From Bacillota bacterium (GTDB taxonomy: Bacteria > Bacillota > Bacilli > Alicyclobacillales > Alicyclobacillaceae), in the NCBI GenBank assembly GCA_021820805.1, contig JAKADF010000263.1:1-5580 (forward strand): a stretch of 5,580 nt of DNA. Direction: 5' to 3'. Position numbers and translations under genes: made by a program. A model generated the notes under the pieces. It was not told the DNA's origin and did no database searches. It saw only the letters and a program-made list of their open reading frames with translations. This document shows, one piece after another, positions 1-5,148 of this stretch. The stretch's first letter is position 1. Every line of letters starts with the position of its first letter.

Positions 1-502
1 GCTGACAAAAAGGATTGTGATGGCTTTAAATATACATGCACACAGCCCGGACGCGTTCGAGGATAGTACGGGATTTTACTCGGGTATTGAACATACGATT
101 GGCATGGTAACATCGATTTTGACAATGGTTATTGGTGCCATTGCAGGCATAGCACTTATTGTCGGCGGCGTTGGAGTAATGAATATTATGCTTGTTTCTG
201 TTGCAGAACGCACTGAGGAGATTGGTATTCGAATGTCTCTAGGTGCAACGCGAAGGGATATTTTACTTCAATTTTTAGTTGAATCTATGATGATAACGGT
301 ATTTGGCGGTGTCATCGGGATTGGCCTTGGCATGGCCATTAGTTTTGCAATCCGGCATTTTACTCGTTTGCCAGCAGGAGTACCATGGCAAGTTATTGTA
401 GTCAGCTTTCTCTTCTCTGCTGTGATTGGAATTGTCTGTGGTCTCTACCCTGCAAATAAAGCCTCTAAATTGAACCCGATTGATGCTCTTCGGTATGAAT
501 GA
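1..502 (+). CDS. ABC transporter permease, MacB/FtsX type (C-terminal part, 5' end outside the window)
   Basis: The reading frame is open from base 2 with no start needed inside the window, so this is the last 166 codons of a longer gene; MacB-like permeases are usually about 400 residues. Visible residues 37-63 form a membrane helix that runs into the FtsX-family segment GGVGVMNIMLVSVAERTEEI, then GIRMSLGATRRDILLQFLVE, the cytoplasmic coupling region that contacts the ATPase. Two more helices lie at about 95-118 and 129-149, and the end LNPIDALRYE is typical of the family. Known members work with a separate or fused ATPase and often a membrane-fusion partner to export peptides or drugs, or to act as mechanotransmitters. 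The ATPase should lie upstream, outside the window. The substrate cannot be told. The GTG and ATG codons at 17-22 are internal and should not be taken as starts. Confidence 0.9.
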   Translation, partial: LTKRIVMALNIHAHSPDAFEDSTGFYSGIEHTIGMVTSILTMVIGAIAGIALIVGGVGVMNIMLVSVAERTEEIGIRMSLGATRRDILLQFLVESMMITVFGGVIGIGLGMAISFAIRHFTRLPAGVPWQVIVVSFLFSAVIGIVCGLYPANKASKLNPIDALRYE

Positions 503-520
503 TTACACTCTTTAACACAA

Positions 521-571
521 GGGCTCTTTTTCTGCCGTAAAGGCAGAAAAAGAGCCCCTTAGGGCGGGCTT
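521..571. terminator. Palindrome plus minus-strand intrinsic terminator between convergent genes
   Basis: Two overlapping structures are visible. Bases 521-536 and 542-557 form a perfect 16-bp stem with the 5-base loop GTAAA. It is followed by no T-tract on either strand, so it is not a textbook terminator by itself. On the minus strand, AGCCC (570-566) pairs with GGGCT (557-553), followed by C and then five T (551-547), which is a standard intrinsic terminator 15 bases past the htpX stop. The two structures share the arm at 553-557 and exclude each other. For the plus-strand permease gene, the large hairpin or the 553-557/566-570 stem followed by TTTAT may serve. Confidence 0.7.
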
Positions 572-584
572 TATAGTGATTGGA

Positions 585-1421
585 TTACAGGATGCGCATT
601 TCCCGTAAACGGCGGATTCTTTCCTGCATAGGCGGATGAGTACTAAAAAGTTGAGCTAAGTCACGTCCGTGAAGTGGATTCACGATAAACATATGAGCTG
701 CTGCTGGGTTTACATTTCCAGGAATTCGGCCACTGTATGCTTCTAATCGTTCGAGCGCATCTGCAAGCGGATTTCCATCACCGACAAGCTTAGCTCCTAC
801 TGCATCTGCCTTATATTCTCTGGAACGGGATATCGCAAGTTGTATAATTGTTGCTGCAATTGGAGCTAAGATGATGGCTGCTAAGTCAGCAATGCCGTTG
901 TTGCCATCTCTATCGCGTTCTCCAAAGATCATTCCCCACTGCAGAATGTTAGCGATCCATGTAATAACGCCAGCCATCATGGCTGCCATACTTCCGATAA
1001 GAATATCGTGATTACGGACATGCGCCATTTCGTGGGCAAGTACGCCTTCAAGTTCTCTTGCTGACAGAGTTCGTAAAATCCCTTCAGTAACAGCTACTTT
1101 AGCGTGTGCAGGATTTCTTCCGGTTGCAAAAGCATTTGGTTGGTCAGACGGCGTTACATAGATTTCTGGCATTGGAAGCCCTGCTCGGTTCGCCAGATTT
1201 CGTACTATCGTGTATACTTCTGGTAACTCCGATTCTGTAACGGGGTATGACCTTGTCATCGCAATCGCGACTTTGCCGCTCGTCCAGTAGCTAATAAAAT
1301 TCATGATGATGGACAAGACAAGAAAGAAACTCATACCCGCAGACCCGCCGATTAATTTTCCGATTAGTACCAATAAAACCGTCATGAGACCCATGAGGAT
1401 CCATGTTTTTAATGAATTCAA
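585..1421 (-). CDS. htpX: Membrane zinc metalloprotease HtpX (peptidase family M48)
   Basis: HtpX is a membrane-bound zinc endopeptidase of the M48 family that cleaves misfolded membrane proteins, with its active site on the cytoplasmic side, alongside FtsH. The 278-residue product has the expected order: helices at about 7-24 and 30-47, the zinc motif HEMAH at 130-134 (His130, Glu131 catalytic, His134), helices at about 143-163 and 178-197, and the third ligand in SREYKADAVGA (Glu202). The conserved QPNAFATG stretch lies at 94-101. Length fits the family. The start is TTG: in-frame TGA and TAG lie just upstream, and GGAGG at 1432-1436 sits 10 bases before it. It is transcribed alone, converges on the permease gene and diverges from the small-protein/glycosyltransferase run. 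The family and the catalytic residues are clear. Confidence 0.97.
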   Translation of the reverse strand: MNSLKTWILMGLMTVLLVLIGKLIGGSAGMSFFLVLSIIMNFISYWTSGKVAIAMTRSYPVTESELPEVYTIVRNLANRAGLPMPEIYVTPSDQPNAFATGRNPAHAKVAVTEGILRTLSARELEGVLAHEMAHVRNHDILIGSMAAMMAGVITWIANILQWGMIFGERDRDGNNGIADLAAIILAPIAATIIQLAISRSREYKADAVGAKLVGDGNPLADALERLEAYSGRIPGNVNPAAAHMFIVNPLHGRDLAQLFSTHPPMQERIRRLREMRIL

Positions 1422-1431
1422 AGGCTATCAT

Positions 1432-1436
1432 CCTCC
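1432..1436 (-). promoter_or_regulatory. Ribosome binding site fixing the TTG start of htpX
   Basis: On the minus strand GGAGG is followed by 10 bases and then TTG at 1421-1419. An ATG overlapping the site (1431-1429) is out of frame, and the htpX frame is closed by TGA and TAG immediately upstream, so TTG is the only reasonable start. Confidence 0.75.
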
Positions 1437-1461
1437 ATGTTTCTTAATCTGACAGGTGTTT

Positions 1462-1489
1462 ATCATAATTATAATAAAAATTTTTACAA
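1462..1489 (-). promoter_or_regulatory. Candidate sigma-A promoter of htpX
   Basis: On the minus strand a -35-like TTGTAA (1489-1484), a 16-base spacer and a -10-like TATGAT (1467-1462) lie about 40 bases upstream of the htpX start. A perfect TATAAT at 1473-1468 overlaps the spacer but has no -35 at a normal distance. The stretch is AT-rich, so chance matches are likely. Confidence 0.45.
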
Positions 1490-1562
1490 ACTGGGACTTA
1501 CTTTTAGACGTGGATTTTTGATTTTAACCAAATAATCAGTCAAATAAAGTCAGCCCCTATAT

Positions 1563-1591
1563 TTGTTTGCTGCTTATCCTTTCGCTATACT
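1563..1591 (+). promoter_or_regulatory. Candidate sigma-A promoter of the small protein-glycosyltransferase-rhomboid run
   Basis: TTGTTT (1563-1568), a 17-base spacer and TATACT (1586-1591) make a plausible promoter. Transcription would start near 1598. This would place the GAGGAG at 1595-1600 at the very 5' end of the mRNA, and so argues against the TTG at 1606 as the first start codon. Confidence 0.5.
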
Positions 1592-1650
1592 TATGAGGAG
1601 TAAGATTGTTTTTATGGGGAACGTGTTGGAACAAGAAGGATGTGGATGAA

Positions 1651-1956
1651 ATGAGACTTGGTGTAAACATTGAATATGAAGGAAAAAATTATGACATACT
1701 AGAACTTCCTACAGAAGCCTTTCTGCAATTGATACCAGGCCTCACTGATGAACAATTTCGGACTATCGATGGACGATTCAAAGATTTTTGGCCTGAACCA
1801 ACACAACGCAGAAATCATATGATTGCTTTTGCAGCAGAAATACTGGGAACATCGATTGATTATCTTTTTCTAAACCGTGACACATTAAAGTTCGATGATG
1901 CAGATTTGTATGCGTATATAGAAGATCACACAAAACAAGGAAACCGCCCATCTTAA
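1651..1956 (+). CDS. Small hypothetical protein, possible XRE-like helical C-terminal half
   Basis: I do not recognise the family. The 101-residue product is acidic to neutral, with no signal peptide or membrane segment. It begins with a short region that reads like beta strands (MRLGVNIEYEGKNYDILELP), followed by helical sequence. Residues 58-72 (IAFAAEILGTSIDYL) resemble the last helices of XRE-type helix-turn-helix domains, where a pattern like A..LG.S.DYL is common, but the recognition helix is not obvious. Start choice: ATG at 1651 has AGAAGGA (1634-1640) 10 bases upstream. The alternative TTG at 1606 behind GAGGAG would add 15 residues with an unusual composition (three Trp/Cys among them) and lies almost at the predicted transcript start. 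It sits 35 bases ahead of the glycosyltransferase gene and is probably co-transcribed with it. A regulator of the operon is possible but unproven. Confidence 0.65.
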   Translation: MRLGVNIEYEGKNYDILELPTEAFLQLIPGLTDEQFRTIDGRFKDFWPEPTQRRNHMIAFAAEILGTSIDYLFLNRDTLKFDDADLYAYIEDHTKQGNRPS

Positions 1957-1991
1957 TACAATTGCGAGGAAGATTCTAAAGGGAGATTTAA

Positions 1992-3098
1992 ATGCAAAAT
2001 GTTGTGATGCTCGTTGCTGGTAACGAACGCGGTGGAGCTGCATCTCATCTTGTAATATTAGCAAAGGCGTTGACGGAGCATCCGGATGGCAAATGTTTTC
2101 TTTTTGTTTGTCTCGGGAAGGGCCCTTTACACACGAACTTAGTTGAAACTGGCGTAAATGTCCGTTTACTGGAAGGAAATATGCGCCAGTGTCTGTCGCG
2201 CCTTGTTCGAATTTTAAGAGAAAAACAGGATGTGATTTTACATTCTCATGGTCCGCGTATGAACGTTTTGGCATCTCTTGCTGGAAACTTGGCGAAATGT
2301 CCATGGACAACGACTATACACAGTAATCCAAACTTGGATTTCTTATCGAGTAAAATGAAAACTTTGTTTTATCCACGTTTTCATAAAATGCGGTTATCAT
2401 CCGCAATCGGGTATTTCGTCGGAAATCCAGCGTTCGCAGACCTTTTGCCTGAGAAAACTGTTGTATTTGTGCAAAATGCTTTCGAGGTACCACAACTGCC
2501 GCAGCCGAAGACATATTATGAATCTGAGTTAAAAAGTCAGTTAGGCCTGCCAGATTCTGCAAAGGTAGTTGGCATAGCCGCAAGGCTTGACCCAGTTAAG
2601 GATATTCCAACATTAGTAAGGGCTGTTTCGCGTTTGTCGGATGATACGGTTCACTTGGCAATTGCTGGTGATGGTGCAGAACGTCAAACTTTAGCGACAC
2701 TTTCTAAACAGCTCTCTATTTCGAACCGTGTACATTTTCTTGGATTTGTCGAAGATGTCATTCCATTTTACGCTGGACTGCAATTACATATATTGCCTTC
2801 TTTAAGTGAAGGTGCGTCTCCATTTTGCTTGCTCGAGGCAGGCAGTGTTGGTGTTACGAACATCGGATCCGATATACCAGGCATATTGAACCTGCTCGAA
2901 GACGGGAAAACTGGAAGCTGCTTTCAAGTTAAGAATATTGCACAATTGGCTGAGAATATTGATTACCTTTTAAACCATCCAGAAGAAGCAAGACGTTTGG
3001 CAGAAGGATTTATGAGAGAAGTAATTCCCAGGTTTACGCCTTATAAAATGTTGGAAGCTTATTTGCGAGGGTATCAAATGTTCAAGAACCTGCCTTAG
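1992..3098 (+). CDS. Glycosyltransferase, GT4-like (GT-B fold)
   Basis: The 368-residue product has the two Rossmann halves of a GT-B retaining glycosyltransferase. The N-terminal acceptor half starts with MLVAGNERGGAASHL (about 6-20, glycine-rich loop) and includes HSHG (84-87). The C-terminal donor half contains GIAARLDPVKD (194-204, with Arg198 and Lys203 at the usual nucleotide-sugar phosphate contacts), IAGDGAER (224-231), FLGFVEDVIPFY (249-260) and LPSLSEGASPFCLLEAG (268-284). It should transfer a sugar from a nucleotide-activated donor to an envelope glycan or lipid at the cytoplasmic face; donor and acceptor cannot be read from sequence. The two acidic residues of the EX7E motif, Glu273 and Glu282, have eight residues between them rather than seven. 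The ATG has GGGAG (1981-1985) 6 bases upstream. It lies between the small hypothetical gene and the rhomboid gene, with gaps of 35 and 40 bases. Confidence 0.9.
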   Translation: MQNVVMLVAGNERGGAASHLVILAKALTEHPDGKCFLFVCLGKGPLHTNLVETGVNVRLLEGNMRQCLSRLVRILREKQDVILHSHGPRMNVLASLAGNLAKCPWTTTIHSNPNLDFLSSKMKTLFYPRFHKMRLSSAIGYFVGNPAFADLLPEKTVVFVQNAFEVPQLPQPKTYYESELKSQLGLPDSAKVVGIAARLDPVKDIPTLVRAVSRLSDDTVHLAIAGDGAERQTLATLSKQLSISNRVHFLGFVEDVIPFYAGLQLHILPSLSEGASPFCLLEAGSVGVTNIGSDIPGILNLLEDGKTGSCFQVKNIAQLAENIDYLLNHPEEARRLAEGFMREVIPRFTPYKMLEAYLRGYQMFKNLP

Positions 3099-3138
3099 CA
3101 AGAGGTGTGTAAAGTTTTGCGTAAGGATGGATTTTAAT

Positions 3139-3822
3139 ATGAATCGCAAGTTGGGCAAAACGTTTCAAAGGACTAGTCGGTACCCTTCTTGGAAGAGAAT
3201 CCCTGGGACATACGGGATTATCGTTGTAACTGTATTTTGGTACATCGTAGTTGAATCCATTTATGGCCACAGCACTGCGGGCTTAATGAATGCTGGTGCA
3301 CTTGCGGGAGTATCTGTGCAATCTGGGCAATGGTACCGTATCGTATCTTCAATTTTTGTTCATTTATCTATAATCCACTTACTGCTCAATATGATTTCAC
3401 TTTGGTCTTTGTTTGTTGTAGAACTTATATTTGGAACAAGGCCATTTATTGTACTTTATGGTATCAGCGGCATTGTTGGAAACTTAATTAGTGTTTTATT
3501 TATGGATCCGTTTGTTTTATCAGCGGGCGCCTCTGGTGCAGTTTTTGGTGTATTTGGTGCTATTTTTGCTCTTTCATTTCAAGGCGGCGTAAATAAGGTG
3601 CTTCGAAACCAGCTTATTTTGCTTTTAGCGGCGAACCTTATTTTTGATTTATCAAATCCTGGCATTAATCTCATAGCACATTTGGGTGGGCTTCTTGTCG
3701 GTGTTTTATTTACATGGGTTTATAAACAAACATATCAAAACAGAAGACTATGGACATTCTTCGCTTATACAACTGGAACAGTTTTTGTACTTGGACTTGT
3801 TGGCACTAAGTTTTGGAGCTGA
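3139..3822 (+). CDS. Rhomboid family intramembrane serine protease
   Basis: Rhomboids cut substrate transmembrane helices inside the membrane with a Ser-His dyad. In the 227-residue product the dyad is Ser132 in SAGASGAVFG (GxSG) and His181 in AHLGG. The family's WR element in loop 1 appears as WYR (Trp65, Arg67). FVHLSIIHLLLNM (73-85) supplies His80 and Asn84, which help form the oxyanion site. Helices lie at about 24-41, 68-94, 100-121, 124-147, 156-170, 174-194 and 205-222, giving the 6+1 topology with an extra C-terminal helix. There is no TPR or other soluble domain, unlike B. subtilis YqgP/GluP. Start: ATG 3139 has AAGGATGG (3123-3130) 8 bases upstream. The in-frame ATG at 3127 overlaps that site and has no well-spaced one of its own. 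It lies 40 bases after the glycosyltransferase, likely in the same operon. Substrate unknown. Confidence 0.93.
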   Translation: MNRKLGKTFQRTSRYPSWKRIPGTYGIIVVTVFWYIVVESIYGHSTAGLMNAGALAGVSVQSGQWYRIVSSIFVHLSIIHLLLNMISLWSLFVVELIFGTRPFIVLYGISGIVGNLISVLFMDPFVLSAGASGAVFGVFGAIFALSFQGGVNKVLRNQLILLLAANLIFDLSNPGINLIAHLGGLLVGVLFTWVYKQTYQNRRLWTFFAYTTGTVFVLGLVGTKFWS

Positions 3823-3845
3823 ATTTGGTATAGGTTTTACTTATT

Positions 3846-3887
3846 AAATTTTTATTTGTTCATGTTATAATTTGATGATAAAAATTT
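3846..3887. repeat. AT-rich perfect inverted repeat flanking a TATAAT
   Basis: AAATTTTTAT (3846-3855) and ATAAAAATTT (3878-3887) are perfect 10-base inverted arms separated by 22 bases. An extended -10-like TGTTATAAT (3863-3871) lies in the middle. This could be an operator around an upstream promoter, or a weak transcript hairpin after the rhomboid gene, which otherwise has no recognisable terminator. Confidence 0.4.
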
Positions 3888-3890
3888 GTG

Positions 3891-3919
3891 TTGCAAATTG
3901 TCGGGTATGATCTTATACT
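3891..3919 (+). promoter_or_regulatory. Likely sigma-A promoter of speD
   Basis: TTGCAA (3891-3896), a 17-base spacer and TATACT (3914-3919) form the best promoter match between the rhomboid gene and speD. Transcription would begin near 3926, leaving a leader of about 155 nt. A 6-base inverted repeat, AATTTG (3883-3888) and CAAATT (3894-3899), straddles the -35 element and could be a repressor site. A second possible start is the extended -10 at 3863-3871. Confidence 0.6.
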
Positions 3920-3925
3920 ATCACT

Positions 3926-4080
3926 CGTAATCTTTGGAAATGGACTATCGTGAATACGGAACAATTGTACCTGCACTTAAAGGGTTAGGACCTCGAAGGA
4001 CTAACTTTCCCCCGTGGTGTAGGGAGGGTTCTGCGTGCCTTTAGCGGCATGGGAATTTGAGTAAAGGGGGAGTATTTCCT
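3926..4080 (+). promoter_or_regulatory. Structured mRNA leader of speD, candidate translational switch
   Basis: This stretch between the promoter and the speD start folds on paper into three stem-loops. (1) GTTAG (3984-3988) pairs with CTAAC (4001-4005), with inner CCT/AGG (3991-3993/3997-3999) and outer AAA/TTT (3979-3981/4006-4008). (2) TTCCC (4007-4011) pairs with GGGAG (4022-4026). (3) CGTGCC (4034-4039) pairs with GGCATG (4046-4051), extendable by TTC/GAA (4029-4031/4053-4055). The tract TTCCCCC (4007-4013) is also complementary over 7 bases, one of them a G-U pair, to GGGGGAG (4066-4072), which is the speD Shine-Dalgarno. Stem 2 and the Shine-Dalgarno pairing therefore compete. No internal terminator with a T-tract is seen, so control would be on translation. 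It matches no riboswitch class I recognise by eye. The ligand is unknown; a polyamine or S-adenosylmethionine would be the natural guess from the gene controlled. Confidence 0.5.
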
Positions 4081-4485
4081 ATGGATACAATGGGACGTCA
4101 CGTTATTGCAGAATTATGGGGTTGCAATGCAGACAAGCTAAATGATCTTCACGGAATTGAACGGATTATGGTAAATGCTGCACTTGAGGCAGGAGCGGAA
4201 GTTCGGGAAGTTGCGTTTCACAAGTTTGCACCTCAAGGTGTGAGCGGAGTCGTTATTATTTCTGAATCTCATTTAACGATACACAGTTTTCCTGAACACG
4301 GATACGCAAGCATCGACGTTTATACCTGTGGAGAAAGAATTGACCCAAATGTAGCTTGTGACTTTATTACGAAGTCACTTGGCGCTACAAGGCTTGAATC
4401 CATAGAAGTACCCAGGGGCATGGGACCGTTTCATGTAAATGATGTTAAAATGAAATCATCTTTGCAGGGTACTGTTTCAAAATAA
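4081..4485 (+). CDS. speD: S-adenosylmethionine decarboxylase proenzyme (SpeD, also named SpeH), class 1B
   Basis: The enzyme decarboxylates S-adenosylmethionine to give the aminopropyl donor that SpeE uses to make spermidine from putrescine. It is made as a proenzyme that cuts itself between Glu62 and Ser63, turning Ser63 into the pyruvoyl cofactor. With the start at ATG 4081 the product has 134 residues. [12 protein letters not shown] (61-72) gives Glu62, Ser63 and His68, and DVYTCG (79-84) gives Cys83, the same numbering as the known Thermotoga-type residues. The N-terminus [15 protein letters not shown] is nearly identical, as I recall it, to the B. subtilis protein. GGGGGAG (4066-4072) lies 8 bases before this ATG, so the upstream in-frame TTG at 4057 is unlikely. 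The C-terminal tail of about 15 residues ([11 protein letters not shown]) is not conserved. It appears monocistronic, with its own promoter, a long structured leader and a terminator; speE is not in the window. Confidence 0.97.
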   Translation: MDTMGRHVIAELWGCNADKLNDLHGIERIMVNAALEAGAEVREVAFHKFAPQGVSGVVIISESHLTIHSFPEHGYASIDVYTCGERIDPNVACDFITKSLGATRLESIEVPRGMGPFHVNDVKMKSSLQGTVSK

Positions 4486-4492
4486 AAGTAAT

Positions 4493-4524
4493 AAGCGACC
4501 GTTCAGTGATGAGCGGTCGCTTTC
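4493..4524. terminator. Intrinsic terminator of speD, probably bidirectional
   Basis: AAGCGACCG (4493-4501) pairs with CGGTCGCTT (4514-4522), and the inner bases TTCA/TGAG (4502-4505/4510-4513) continue the stem to 13 pairs closed by a GTGA tetraloop. TTTC follows on the plus strand; on the minus strand the stem is followed by the T-rich TTATTACTTTTATT, so it can also end the converging PepSY gene. Confidence 0.88.
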
Positions 4525-4576
4525 ATATGATGCAGACTTGGTGAATTGGTTTTATATTTCGGATTTATGGTGCAAG

Positions 4577-5113
4577 TTAATGTTCTGCGAAAACCTTTTC
4601 GTGATGGGTTGGCATGGGCTTATCCATTAGGATTTTTCCGTTTCCGGCATCTACAACTACCAAGTACTTCTCCTCATCGTCAGCCACAATTGCCATATAA
4701 ACCAGGCTTGTTCTGATATTTCGCAGTTGAATATCTTGAATTTTCATGCCGGGGTGCTCACTGATAACAGCTTTTTGCGCATCTTTTTCTGAGCATTTAG
4801 CAAATTTTTTTAATTTCTTTGTGTAAGCATCCTTGCTTGCGATATACGCTTCTCGGAGTGCATCACGACTGACTTGGACACTCGAGTGAATATCCCATCG
4901 ATGCAAGGAGTTTTCTGCATCGGTAGATTGTACATCTGCAGTAACAGGCTCCAAAGTATTATGCATAGCTGGTGTGTGTCTCTGGTGATGCGGCAGGGAC
5001 TGTATGTGGCGTGTTATACCTTCACTCGTATCACTAGCCCATACAGGGCTGATTTGAAGCATCAGACATGAAATCATTGTTAGGCCAAGCATACGCAGCG
5101 GCCAACTTTTCAT
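4577..5113 (-). CDS. Secreted or envelope PepSY-domain protein
   Basis: The 178-residue product starts with a signal peptide: Lys2 and Arg7, a hydrophobic core at about 8-24, and a probable signal peptidase I site after VWA (24-26). A variable linker follows (about 27-105), including a histidine-rich patch at 36-51 with five His. The C-terminal part, about 106-164, reads as a PepSY domain: KDAQKAVISEHPGMKIQDIQL, then strands ending in KYLVVVDAGNGKILMD. PepSY domains occur in propeptides of secreted proteases and in standalone envelope proteins, where they are thought to inhibit or modulate enzymes; the partner here is unknown. A single Cys107 remains after signal removal, and there is no lipobox. 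The ATG is preceded by AAGGAGG (5121-5127) at 7 bases, a very strong site. It converges on speD and shares its terminator, and diverges from the tRNA promoter. Confidence 0.8.
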   Translation of the reverse strand: MKSWPLRMLGLTMISCLMLQISPVWASDTSEGITRHIQSLPHHQRHTPAMHNTLEPVTADVQSTDAENSLHRWDIHSSVQVSRDALREAYIASKDAYTKKLKKFAKCSEKDAQKAVISEHPGMKIQDIQLRNIRTSLVYMAIVADDEEKYLVVVDAGNGKILMDKPMPTHHEKVFAEH

Positions 5114-5120
5114 GGAAGGG

Positions 5121-5127
5121 CCTCCTT
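5121..5127 (-). promoter_or_regulatory. Strong ribosome binding site of the PepSY gene
   Basis: The minus strand reads AAGGAGG, then 7 bases, then ATG at 5113-5111. It is a full match to the anti-Shine-Dalgarno core at ideal distance and settles the start. Confidence 0.85.
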
Positions 5128-5148
5128 GTCACAATTTCCCTAATTAAC

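Noticed and set aside
1529..1553. CAAATAA direct repeat as part of a CRISPR-like or tandem array
   Set aside because: There are only two short copies in AT-rich sequence, with no spacers and no further units; at most it is a regulator site.
1606..1650. TTG start at 1606 for the small hypothetical protein
   Set aside because: The GAGGAG before it would be at the very 5' end of the predicted transcript, and the extra 15 residues look unlike a protein start. ATG 1651 has its own well-placed site.
1885..2310. Minus-strand frame of 141 codons opposite the small protein and glycosyltransferase
   Set aside because: It covers the 3' end of one well-supported gene and the start of another, and its product has no recognisable domain.
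2314..2583. Minus-strand frame of 89 codons inside the glycosyltransferase gene
   Set aside because: It lies entirely inside a well-supported gene on the other strand and resembles no family.
3127..3138. Upstream ATG for the rhomboid gene
   Set aside because: The nearest purine-rich site that does not overlap it (AGAGGTG, 3101-3107) is 19 bases away, while ATG 3139 has AAGGATGG at 8 bases.
2970..3270. Two overlapping minus-strand frames of 62 codons across the glycosyltransferase-rhomboid junction
   Set aside because: Both are antisense to supported genes, overlap each other and have no recognisable product.
4057..4080. Upstream TTG for speD
   Set aside because: It overlaps the Shine-Dalgarno of ATG 4081, and the product from 4081 matches the known length and active-site numbering.
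4874..5071. Plus-strand frame of 65 codons opposite the PepSY gene
   Set aside because: It is antisense to a gene with a signal peptide, domain and strong ribosome binding site.
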